From NCBI GenBank assembly GCA_014380825.1, contig JACMJD010000557.1:1-13543 (forward strand): a stretch of DNA of 13,543 nucleotides. Reading direction: 5' to 3'. The stretch is from Phycisphaerae bacterium. GTDB lineage: Bacteria; Planctomycetota; Phycisphaerae; Tepidisphaerales; Tepidisphaeraceae. The notes under the pieces were generated by a model. It was not told where the DNA came from and did not search any database. It saw only the letters and a program-made list of their open reading frames with translations. The translations under genes were made by a program, and so were the position numbers. Shown here in pieces: positions 6,730-13,217 of the stretch (position 1 is the stretch's first letter; each line of letters starts with the position of its first letter).

Positions 6730-7272
6730 TTATCGGCCCGCGGCGATCTCACTGGTGAGCTTGAGCTGAGCTCGTGTGCCGTCGTGCGATTCGAAAGTTG
6801 CGGTCTGCTGATTGACAGCCACGAGCTTGTAGCCATCGATCTTTGCACCAACATGAAGCAGCTTTCCGTCAACAATCGCGACGCCGCCGCCGGATGTGTT
6901 GACCGAGATCGTGCTGAGCTTGTGGTCCGTCGCGAACTTATCGGCGGTCGTCGCGGTGGCGATCGTGCCGAGCGTTTTGGGGAGCCAGATGTCCGCCGGG
7001 CGGAAGACGTCGCGAATCGCGCCGGGCGAGATCGTGCCCGTCGACTCGGCCAGTTTTGCCAGACGGCTGGCAAGAGAGATCTCTTCACCGCCGCTTGCAG
7101 AAAATCGTGCTGGTTTATTGGACGAGCTTGCGCTCGCCAGCAGAAGTGTGCTCGGGTCCTCCAGCGAGGCGTCCGCCGTTGAAGTCGTGCCGCTGAGCTG
7201 ATCAAAGCCCAGGCCGCCCAACGCGATCACCAACACCGCTCCGACGATCTTGCGTTCCCGTGTGAGTTTCAT
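6730..7272 (-). CDS. PilP/GspC-like small periplasmic assembly protein
   Basis: This is a 180-residue protein. ATG 7272 was chosen because it places a short basic tip (MKLTRERK) directly before a single membrane helix (about 9-23); an in-frame start at 7389 would read into the PilO gene and lacks sense. A low-complexity Ser/Ala linker covers about 30-60. A small C-terminal domain (about 120-172) contains GGGVAIVDGKLLHVGAKIDGYKLVAV-type strands (split here as GGGVAIVDGK at 128-137 and LLHVGAKIDGYKLVAV at 138-153), then TATFESHDG. The pattern of gly-x-x-i-x-g-y-x-l-x-x-v strands recalls the homology region of PilP and GspC, which link the inner-membrane PilNO or GspLM platform to the secretin. 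Its place directly after pilO supports that role. Similarity by eye is moderate, so no gene symbol is given. No Shine-Dalgarno site is seen; a hairpin abuts the start codon. Confidence 0.66.
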   Translation of the reverse strand: MKLTRERKIVGAVLVIALGGLGFDQLSGTTSTADASLEDPSTLLLASASSSNKPARFSASGGEEISLASRLAKLAESTGTISPGAIRDVFRPADIWLPKTLGTIATATTADKFATDHKLSTISVNTSGGGVAIVDGKLLHVGAKIDGYKLVAVNQQTATFESHDGTRAQLKLTSEIAAGR

Positions 7273-7349
7273 GGCGAGATTAACAGACGATACAAATCTC
7301 GCCGAGGCAAATTGAATTTTGGGAGGTGAGCTTATCGGACGCGAGGGCT
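7273..7349 (-). other. Intergenic gap with hairpin directly in front of the PilP-like start codon
   Basis: This 77-base gap between pilO and the PilP-like gene contains a perfect nine-base inverted repeat, GGCGAGATT (7273-7281) and AATCTCGCC (7295-7303), with a 13-base loop. The stem ends on the base next to the ATG at 7272. There is no Shine-Dalgarno site for that gene, so the hairpin may control its translation, or the pair may be a protein-binding site on DNA. An A/T-rich stretch near 7308-7320 is present, but I cannot support a promoter there. Confidence 0.6.
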
Positions 7350-7934
7350 CTAGCGTTTGGATTCGCCGGCGACAGGTTGCACGTACCACATCAGCTGGAT
7401 GTTAAAGCTGACAGCCATGCTTGAATCCCCTGGTGGGACGGAAAGCTCAAAGGCGCAGACGGCAGTGTCCGGGCATTGCTTGCGAAGCCGCTGCAGGAAG
7501 TCGGCGCAGGTCCGATATGTCCCGGTTCCGGTAACCTGGATCGGAATCTGCGCGAATCGTTCTGAGTTGGTGATCGCGCCAGGCTGGATCGATTGCATCT
7601 CCAGATAGCATTCGCCGCCCAGCGCCGTGAGCTCGGCGATTCGCTGGTTGATTGAGGTCGACGGCTGTAATGGAATTTCGATTCTTGCCAGCGCGGTCTG
7701 AGCGGTCGAAAGCTGGGTCCGCAGCGCCCGCGTGCTGGCGGATAACGAATTCGCTTGCTCGACCGTTGCGGCAAAGGCCACATCGCGCTCGGCCCGTTCG
7801 TCGCGACTAGCCATGAGCGGGCGAGCGCCGACGAGGTAGGCCGCACCGCTGAGAACCAGGCAGATCACGATTCCGGCGATATCGATTCGCAGGAAGCTGG
7901 ATCCATCGGCGTAGTTGATCGTAGGGAGTTTCAT
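7350..7934 (-). CDS. pilO: PilO-like inner-membrane alignment protein
   Basis: This is a 194-residue protein starting at ATG 7934, which overlaps the pilN stop (ATGA). A longer in-frame start at 7988 would lie inside pilN. There is a short cytoplasmic tip, one membrane helix (about 17-36, DIAGIVICLVLSGAAYLVG), a coiled-coil-like stretch (about 44-85, with regular Ala/Leu/Glu), then a periplasmic alpha/beta domain with FAQIPIQVTGTGTYRTCADF (128-147) and NIQLMWYV near the end. This is the PilO layout: PilO pairs with PilN and sets the platform for PilP and the pilins. Order PilM, PilN, PilO with overlapping genes is the standard T4P arrangement. An oddity is four periplasmic cysteines (109, 143, 154, 160), which could form disulphides. 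The primary sequence of PilO is weakly conserved, so the assignment relies on topology and gene order. Confidence 0.82.
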   Translation of the reverse strand: MKLPTINYADGSSFLRIDIAGIVICLVLSGAAYLVGARPLMASRDERAERDVAFAATVEQANSLSASTRALRTQLSTAQTALARIEIPLQPSTSINQRIAELTALGGECYLEMQSIQPGAITNSERFAQIPIQVTGTGTYRTCADFLQRLRKQCPDTAVCAFELSVPPGDSSMAVSFNIQLMWYVQPVAGESKR

Positions 7935-8590
7935 TTCGTGCGCACCCCCGCCGCAGCCGCTGGTTTCCCGCCGCGATGCAACAGGCAATCGATGCGGAAG
8001 ACATTGGCCTCGGTCGCGCCAACCGTCTGGCGATTGCTCTTCCCGAGATCGACACGCTCGAACAGGCCCAGGCGCTCGAGACGTAAGACAAACTGAGTCA
8101 CTGCCGCCTGTGATCTGGCCATCCCCACAAGCCTAAGCGTCATCCGCACTGGCGCGGCCGGTACAGGACTCTTCTCGATAGTCAGTGAGCGCGTTGTCGG
8201 AGTCGCATCGACACCGGTGGCGGGGTCGATCTTTGTACTGGTCAGCACGATCTCATCGTCGACGGTCGAGCTGATGATCGCCAGCAGCAAGCTCCAGTCC
8301 GGCTGATCGCCCACCACGCGCGCAACCGAGAGTTTGGTGTGCGCTTCAGCCAACTGAGGTTTGAGGGACGCATTCGCGTTGTTCATCTCGTCGATCTGTC
8401 GCGTGGTCTTTTGCAACGCCAACGTGTGATCGTCGCCTTCCACGCTCAACGCCGCGGCGCATGCCGCGTAGCCCGCGAGCAGCACCATCGCGTAACCGGT
8501 GACGCCCCAGCTCCAGAAGCGGACGCGTTTGCGCGCAGCGGCAGCGTGACGTCGCGGACGCGGAATCAGGTTGACCTGCGCCATGCTCAT
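7931..8590 (-). CDS. pilN: PilN-like inner-membrane alignment protein
   Basis: This is a 219-residue protein; ATG 8590 overlaps the pilM stop (ATGA), and a second in-frame ATG at 8584 (MAQVNLIP) is an equally good start giving 217 residues. The N-terminal VNLIP motif (6-10) is the segment by which PilN docks into PilM. It is followed by an Arg-rich stretch (RPRRHAAAARKRVR), a single membrane helix (about 25-48), a coiled coil (about 52-92, with TRQIDEMNNANASL) and a periplasmic ferredoxin-like domain (about 97-205) with PVRMTLRLVG and FRIDCLLHRG as strands. Residues 203-219 form an Ala/Lys-rich tail. The motif, topology and place between pilM and pilO make the assignment solid although overall conservation of this family is low. 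Confidence 0.88.
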   Translation of the reverse strand: MSMAQVNLIPRPRRHAAAARKRVRFWSWGVTGYAMVLLAGYAACAAALSVEGDDHTLALQKTTRQIDEMNNANASLKPQLAEAHTKLSVARVVGDQPDWSLLLAIISSTVDDEIVLTSTKIDPATGVDATPTTRSLTIEKSPVPAAPVRMTLRLVGMARSQAAVTQFVLRLERLGLFERVDLGKSNRQTVGATEANVFRIDCLLHRGGKPAAAAGVRTK

Positions 8591-9711
8591 TTGCGTCCGC
8601 CCCCGGTTGCGTCGCCATCGTTCAGCGCCAGACCAATCGCCAGCGTCATCGACGGATCATTTGCCATCGTTGCGTCGCCGACGCGCAGCAGGTCGCCCGC
8701 CTTGGCGCTCACCGTACTCATCTTGAGCTGCGCGTTCAGGTATTCCGGCAATCCGCTCAAGGACGCGCCGCCGCCGCAGATCACCAGGCGGCTGACCGGT
8801 GCATCGGGATACTGATGCGACGTATACGACAACGACGTAATGACCTCGGCCGCAACCGAGTCGAAATGCGATCGAAGGACGCGTCGCGCTTCGGGGTTTG
8901 CCGCGGCCAGATCCGATTCCCGGTTGCCGGCGACGTCTCCCAGCGTCACGCGACGCAGGACCTCATCGACCACATCGCTCCCGCCGCCGCGCACTTCAAA
9001 CTGATCCGCCAGCGCGTTGTGCAATCGTTCCATGCCGAAGCCCGCGAGCGACCGCTGATAACTGACCACGCCCTGGTGGACGACAAACAATCGAACAGCC
9101 CGCCAGCCGATGTCGGCGATCGCGGTGATTTCATTCGGCGGGGCGGAGATCGCGAAGCACGCGCGCGTGAGCGCGCACGCTTCGACTTCGATCGCGCGCA
9201 GATCAAATCCAGCCGATTCGAACGCGTCGATGATCGGCTCGCAATCGGCGTGTCGGCACCCGACGCCCATCACGTGCGTCGCCTTGCCGGCACGCGCGGG
9301 GGCGGGCAGATCCCAGTAATCGAACTCCAGCGATTCGGATTCAACTTTGAGCGACCGCGCGAACTCGACCCGGGCGATTTCATCCAGCGGAATATCGCGC
9401 GTTCGCGGCGGAAGCTCGAGATTCGTCGTCAACAGCTTCTCATCCGGCACGGCAAGCACGAGCTCGGTGCCGACAAAGTTTCGCCGGAACAGCACGTCCC
9501 CGATGCGATGCGCCTCGGCGGTGCTCAATGCTTTCCCCTGGCATTCTGCCGTGCGCGGGAACGACGCTGATGCGCGCATGGACCAGGCGCCATCGGCGCC
9601 GCGCGCCAGTTGCACGGCGCGCACGTGTTGCGAACCAACGTCGAGCCCGATCGGCCCGGCGCGCGCGGTCCGTTGCAGCGGCCTGAGGATATTCGCCATC
9701 GTGATCGCCAT
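8587..9711 (-). CDS. pilM: PilM, actin-like cytoplasmic ATPase of the pilus platform
   Basis: This is a 374-residue protein. PilM is an actin-fold, FtsA-related cytoplasmic protein that binds ATP and the PilN N-terminus and carries signals between PilB/PilC and the periplasmic alignment complex. Visible motifs: IGLDVGSQHVRAVQL (21-35, first phosphate loop), LVLAVPDEKL (85-93 region), IADIGWRAVRLFVV (198-211, second phosphate region) and LVICGGGASLSGLPEYL (309-325, adenosine motif). The 2a segment near ESLEFDYWDL is typical of the family. ATG 9711 follows the pilC stop by three bases; GGGAGG lies about ten bases upstream. An in-frame ATG at 9699 is an alternative. The C-terminal tail is short and Gly-rich (GDATGGGRK). 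Its presence points to a type IV pilus-type machine; in type II secretion the same job is done by GspL, a PilM-PilN fusion. Confidence 0.94.
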   Translation of the reverse strand: MAITMANILRPLQRTARAGPIGLDVGSQHVRAVQLARGADGAWSMRASASFPRTAECQGKALSTAEAHRIGDVLFRRNFVGTELVLAVPDEKLLTTNLELPPRTRDIPLDEIARVEFARSLKVESESLEFDYWDLPAPARAGKATHVMGVGCRHADCEPIIDAFESAGFDLRAIEVEACALTRACFAISAPPNEITAIADIGWRAVRLFVVHQGVVSYQRSLAGFGMERLHNALADQFEVRGGGSDVVDEVLRRVTLGDVAGNRESDLAAANPEARRVLRSHFDSVAAEVITSLSYTSHQYPDAPVSRLVICGGGASLSGLPEYLNAQLKMSTVSAKAGDLLRVGDATMANDPSMTLAIGLALNDGDATGGGRK

Positions 9712-9714
9712 GGC

Positions 9715-10959
9715 TCAGCCGCCTCCCGAGGTTGTGGCCGTGAGATCGAACAGCGGCAGGAACATGCTGATCGCGACGAAGCCAACCATCACGCCCAGCA
9801 CGATCAGGATCACCGGCTCAATGATGCTCGTCAGCGACCGCACAACGACTTCGTTTTCCTCGTCCAGATAATCCGCGATGCTGATGAGCAGCGTCGACAT
9901 CTGTCCGGTCTGCTCGCCGGAGTACATCGCTTCGGTGATGGCCGGACTGATCAGCGTGCTTGCGGCGAACGCGGAGCTGACGGCCTGCCCGCGCGTTGCG
10001 GCGTCTTCGGCCTGGCCGATCAGATCCTGGAACAGCAGATTTCCCGCCGCCTGTTTGGTCAGTTTCAACGCCTCGAGCAGCGGCACTTTGCTTTCGAGCT
10101 GAATGCCCAGCAGTCGCGCGATGCGCGCCGTACAAAAGCTCTTGACCATCCTGCCGACGATCGGCGCGCGCACGATGGCGGTATCAAACGTTCGCCGGCC
10201 GCTCGGGGTTTTCCGCCAGGCGCGGAAGCCGAAGAATCCGCCCACGCCGGCGCCGATCAACACCCACCAATAACCGGTCAGAAAATCGCTGACTGCCATC
10301 ACCGCTTTGGTTGTCGGCGGCAGTGGGGAACCGAGCGTCACGAACAGTCCCGCGAAGCGCGGCAGGACGAACGTCAGCAGCAGCGACATCACACCGATCG
10401 AGATCACGATCAGCACCGCCGGGTAGATCAACGCGCCAACCACGCTCGTGCGCACGTGCGATTCGGCGCGGGTCAGCTTCGCCAGGCGCGCCAGCATCGC
10501 GTCGATTCGCCCGCCGGCTTCACCGGCGGAGATCAGGCTGCGGCAGACATCATCGAAGAACTGCGGGTGCGCGCGCATCGCTTCGGACAGTGCGACGCCT
10601 TCTTCGACACGGCGGCGAACGTCTCCGACGACCGCTCGAAATTTCAGATCCGCTGACTGACGTTCCAGCGCTCCCAGCGCCTGCACCAGCGGCGTGCCGC
10701 TGGCGATCAGCACGTGAAGCTGCCGTGTAAAGTTCGTCAAATTCTTCAGCACGCGCCCGCGACCCACCCGCCCGCCGGTCGATTGTTTCGACGAACCCTT
10801 GGCCGGCGATGCGCCTTCGCCGGATTCTGTCAGTTTCGTGACGAACAGTCCTCGGTGGCGCAGCATCTCGCGGGCTTCGGCTTCGGTTGCGCTCTCGATC
10901 ACACCGGGCACGGATTTGCCGGCCCGGTCGAACGCGATGTAAGCGAACTTGGCGCTCAT
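9715..10959 (-). CDS. pilC: PilC/GspF inner-membrane platform protein
   Basis: This is a 414-residue protein. PilC/GspF is the polytopic membrane protein at the centre of the assembly platform; the ATPase acts on its cytoplasmic domains to lift pilins into the fibre. The N-terminus has the usual FAYIAFDRAGKSVPGVIE (5-22) segment. Two homologous T2SSF domains follow: about 75-197 (with FTRQLHVLIASGTPLVQAL and GEAGGRIDAML) and about 273-398 (with LESKVPLLEALKLT and GEQTGQMSTLL). Membrane helices lie near 172-198, 220-247 and 376-402. Residues 44-70 are a Gly/Ser/Lys/Arg linker (GEGASPAKGSSKQSTGGRVG), a feature common in this family. ATG 10959 overlaps the pilB stop (ATGA) and has AGAGGT (10966-10971) six bases upstream, so the start is secure. 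Length is normal. Confidence 0.96.
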   Translation of the reverse strand: MSAKFAYIAFDRAGKSVPGVIESATEAEAREMLRHRGLFVTKLTESGEGASPAKGSSKQSTGGRVGRGRVLKNLTNFTRQLHVLIASGTPLVQALGALERQSADLKFRAVVGDVRRRVEEGVALSEAMRAHPQFFDDVCRSLISAGEAGGRIDAMLARLAKLTRAESHVRTSVVGALIYPAVLIVISIGVMSLLLTFVLPRFAGLFVTLGSPLPPTTKAVMAVSDFLTGYWWVLIGAGVGGFFGFRAWRKTPSGRRTFDTAIVRAPIVGRMVKSFCTARIARLLGIQLESKVPLLEALKLTKQAAGNLLFQDLIGQAEDAATRGQAVSSAFAASTLISPAITEAMYSGEQTGQMSTLLISIADYLDEENEVVVRSLTSIIEPVILIVLGVMVGFVAISMFLPLFDLTATTSGGG

Positions 10960-12791
10960 GCCGCCACCTCTTTCGGTGCCGGCTTCGCCGCGGCGCCAAC
11001 CATCATTTTCTCATCGTGGTCGCCGTCGCTGTGCGTGACACTGAGCACTTCTTCCAGGCTGCTCTTGCTATCCAGCGCAAGCAGCACGCCTTCTTCACGA
11101 AGTGACAGTTGCCCTTGCTTGCGGCACTGCTCGCGCAGCTCGTGCGTCGGCGCGGCGCGATGAATCATGCGGCGCAACTCGCCGGTCACTTCCATCACTT
11201 CATACACGCCCATTCGACCGCGATAACCCGTGTCGTGACACTGCTGACAACCCTGTCCCTTGCGGAATGGCCGGCCGGCTTTGTCCTTCAGGCACGCGTC
11301 GGCCAGCACGTGATCCGCGGGATAATATTTTGTCGCGCACGCCGGGCAGATGGTGCGAGCCAGTCGCTGCGCGACCACGCCGTTGAGCGCGCTGCTGAGC
11401 AAATAGGGCTCGATGTTCATGTCGAGCAGCCGGTTCACGGCGCCCGGCGCATCGTTCGTGTGCAGCGTCGCCAGCACCAAGTGCCCCGTGAGCGCGGCCT
11501 GCACCGCGACGCGCGCGGTTTCTTCGTCGCGGATTTCGCCCACCATGATGATGTCCGGATCCTGACGCAGGATGCTTCGCAGCGCGCGGGCAAAATTCAT
11601 CCCGATCGATTCCTGCACCTGGATCTGGTTGATCAGATCGAGCTGATACTCCACCGGATCTTCAATCGTGATGATGTTCAGCTCCGGGCTGCGCAGCAGA
11701 TCGAGCGCGCTGTAGAGCGTCGTCGTCTTGCCGCTGCCGGTCGGACCGGTCACCAGCGCCAACCCATGCGGCGCCTGCAAAATGCGCTTGAACGCGGCCA
11801 GCGCTTCGGCGCGGAAGCCGAGATCTTCCATCCGCACTTGCAGGTTCTGCTTGTCCAGAATTCGGATCACGAGCTTCTCGCCGAGCAGCGTCGGCATCGA
11901 GCTGACGCGCAGATCGATATCGCGCCCTTCAGCGACCAGCCGCACGCGGCCTACCTGCGGCAGGCGCTTTTCGGCGATGTCCATCTTCGAGATCACCTTC
12001 ATGCGGCTGATGATCGCCGCGTGGATTCCCGCCGGTGGTTTCAGAAGATCTCGCAGCGTGCCGTCGATGCGATAACGTATTCGCGTGCCCTTCTTGTCCG
12101 GCTCGATGTGAATGTCGCTGGCTTTGTCCTTGATCGCTGTCAGCATTGCGACGTTCACGAGGTTGATGATCGGGCTGCCCGCGACCATCCGGTCAAGATC
12201 GGTCGCCGGGCCCTCGTCGATGCTTTCGCGCTCGACGACGTGAACGTCGCTGTCGCCCGAGAGCGATGCGAGGAACGCGTCGACGTCGACATTCCCGCCG
12301 ACGTACTTCTTGATGAACTCGGTGATGTTGTTCTCAAGCGCCAACACCGGCCGGATCTTGCAGCCGGTGAGCTGGCGCAGCCGATCGATCGTCGGCAGCG
12401 ATTGCGGCTCGGCCATGGCGACTGTGAGCGTGTCGCGCACTTTGAACAGCGGGATCGCTTTCAATCGCGTGGCTTCTTCTTCGCCGATGAGCTTGAGAAT
12501 GGCTGGATCGACCAGGCCGTGACGAAGGTGAGCGCCGGGAAATCCGAGTCGTCGCGCCAGCGCGTTCACGAGCACCTGCGGCTCGATCACGCCCTGTTCC
12601 ACCAGCATCTCGCCCAGCATGCGGCCGGTGGCTTTTTGTTCCGCGAGCGCGCGCTTTAACTGATCCTCGGTGAGAATGCCCTCTTCAACGAGCACCTCGC
12701 CGATTCGCACGCGCTTGATCGAAGATGGAGCGTTCGCGCCGACGGCCGGTGTTGTCGGCGGCGGCGGTGACGCTGCGCCCGCGTGGCTCAC
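10956..12791 (-). CDS. pilB: PilB/GspE-type pilus assembly ATPase with N-terminal MshEN region
   Basis: This is a 611-residue secretion ATPase. It has a Pro/Ala-rich tip (1-24), then an MshEN-type N-domain (about 27-165) containing RIGEVLVEEGILTEDQL (29-45) and GRMLGEMLVEQGVI (56-69). In MshE-like proteins this repeated motif binds c-di-GMP. The catalytic part has Walker A GPTGSGKTT (349-357), Asp box TIEDPVEY (375-382), Walker B IIMVGEIRDEET (414-425), His box TGHLVLATLHTN (435-446) and a zinc-type tetracysteine C482/C485/C515/C518, all intact. The start is GTG at 12791: it overlaps the STAS stop (GTGA) and has AGGAG (12798-12802) six bases upstream. The Ala/Lys-rich C-terminal tail is variable. 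PilB powers pilus extension; GspE does so for type II secretion pseudopili. With pilM, pilN and pilO downstream, PilB is the better name. No PilT partner is present in the window. Confidence 0.96.
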   Translation of the reverse strand: MSHAGAASPPPPTTPAVGANAPSSIKRVRIGEVLVEEGILTEDQLKRALAEQKATGRMLGEMLVEQGVIEPQVLVNALARRLGFPGAHLRHGLVDPAILKLIGEEEATRLKAIPLFKVRDTLTVAMAEPQSLPTIDRLRQLTGCKIRPVLALENNITEFIKKYVGGNVDVDAFLASLSGDSDVHVVERESIDEGPATDLDRMVAGSPIINLVNVAMLTAIKDKASDIHIEPDKKGTRIRYRIDGTLRDLLKPPAGIHAAIISRMKVISKMDIAEKRLPQVGRVRLVAEGRDIDLRVSSMPTLLGEKLVIRILDKQNLQVRMEDLGFRAEALAAFKRILQAPHGLALVTGPTGSGKTTTLYSALDLLRSPELNIITIEDPVEYQLDLINQIQVQESIGMNFARALRSILRQDPDIIMVGEIRDEETARVAVQAALTGHLVLATLHTNDAPGAVNRLLDMNIEPYLLSSALNGVVAQRLARTICPACATKYYPADHVLADACLKDKAGRPFRKGQGCQQCHDTGYRGRMGVYEVMEVTGELRRMIHRAAPTHELREQCRKQGQLSLREEGVLLALDSKSSLEEVLSVTHSDGDHDEKMMVGAAAKPAPKEVAA

Positions 12792-13123
12792 AGGAAACTC
12801 CTAATCGCGGTGTTCACGTCATCAAAGTGCTCGAACATCGGCGACAGTCCGGTCAGGTTCAGCACTTCGCGAAGCGTCTTGTTTTCAGCGCAGAGCTTTA
12901 GCATCTGCCCGCTCTTGGTCATCTCATCCGTCAGATCGGCCAGCGCTTCCAAGCCCATACTGTCGACGAACGGGATGGCGCTCATGTCGACGAGCATTCG
13001 GCCGAGGTTGCTTTCCAGCACCTTCATCGCGGTGTTCCTGAACTCTGTCGCGTCCGCCTGCGTGAGCGGACCGCTCGGCTTGAGCACCGTGACCGCGCCT
13101 TGTTTGGTTTCCGCGATTTTCAT
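12788..13123 (-). CDS. STAS-domain protein (anti-anti-sigma factor-like)
   Basis: This is a single STAS domain of 111 residues, about the normal length of SpoIIAA-like proteins. Key parts are LKPSGPLTQADATEF (14-28), the strand GRMLVDMSAIPFVDSMG (41-57) with Ser55 at the conserved phosphorylation position in DSMGL, and LTGLSPMFEHFDD (91-103). Such proteins bind and release partners depending on phosphorylation, usually anti-sigma kinases, but some act on other targets. ATG 13123 fits the domain start. A longer frame from ATG 13219 (ATGA with the kinase stop) is open but would translate the heptamer repeat as 32 extra residues; I think it is less likely. Its stop overlaps the PilB start as GTGA, so the two are translated together, which suggests a link to pilus control. 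No HPK/RsbW-type partner is identified, except that the upstream kinase ATPase domain should be checked. Confidence 0.88.
   Translation of the reverse strand: MKIAETKQGAVTVLKPSGPLTQADATEFRNTAMKVLESNLGRMLVDMSAIPFVDSMGLEALADLTDEMTKSGQMLKLCAENKTLREVLNLTGLSPMFEHFDDVNTAIRSFL
12798..12802 (-). promoter_or_regulatory. Ribosome-binding site AGGAG for pilB
   Basis: AGGAG lies six bases upstream of the GTG at 12791, inside the last codons of the STAS gene. It fixes the non-ATG start of pilB and supports translational coupling through the GTGA overlap. Confidence 0.8.
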
Positions 13124-13131
13124 TGCACATA

Positions 13132-13211
13132 AGTGGTCAGTGGTCAGTGGTCGGTGGCAAGCAACAGAATTGGCTCTGTTACTGGCCACTGACCGCTGGC
13201 CACTGGCCACT
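13132..13211. repeat. 80-bp inverted repeat built of AGTGGTC/ACTGGCC heptamers
   Basis: The left arm has tandem heptamers AGTGGTC (13132, 13139, 13146) and GGTGGCA (13153). The right arm has ACTGGCC (13181), ACTGACC (13188), GCTGGCC (13195), ACTGGCC (13202) and a final ACT. The centre is a perfect six-base stem AACAGA/TCTGTT (13163-13168 and 13175-13180) around the loop ATTGGC. The two arms are exactly symmetric about 13171.5; 31 of 37 positions match as a palindrome by my count. It fills the gap between the kinase stop and the STAS start. It lacks a T-run, so it is not a classic terminator. It looks like a short heptamer-based repeat element; whether copies exist elsewhere in the genome cannot be seen. 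Confidence 0.9.
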
Positions 13212-13217
13212 CTCCTC
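13212..13217 (-). promoter_or_regulatory. GAGGAG ribosome-binding site separated from the STAS start by a repeat
   Basis: GAGGAG overlaps the kinase stop (TGAGGAG). It lies 88 bases from the STAS ATG at 13123 because the 80-bp inverted repeat sits between. Without the repeat the spacing would be 8 bases (13124-13131). A folded hairpin in the mRNA could still bring the site near the start codon. No other Shine-Dalgarno-like site precedes the ATG. That it serves the STAS gene is an inference. Confidence 0.55.

Noticed and set aside
8815..9570. 251-codon plus-strand frame opposite pilM
   Set aside because: Composition is basic and unstructured, whereas the minus-strand frame has the actin-fold motifs.
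9610..10656. 348-codon open frame on the plus strand opposite pilC and the start of pilM
   Set aside because: It has runs of RRR, QQRHH and similar low-information residues typical of an antisense shadow; the opposite strand has clear platform-protein domains.
11109..12659. 516-codon open frame on the plus strand opposite pilB
   Set aside because: Its sequence is Arg/His/Asp-rich with no recognisable domain, and it mirrors a gene with all ATPase motifs intact. High-GC codon use on the minus strand opens the opposite frame by chance.
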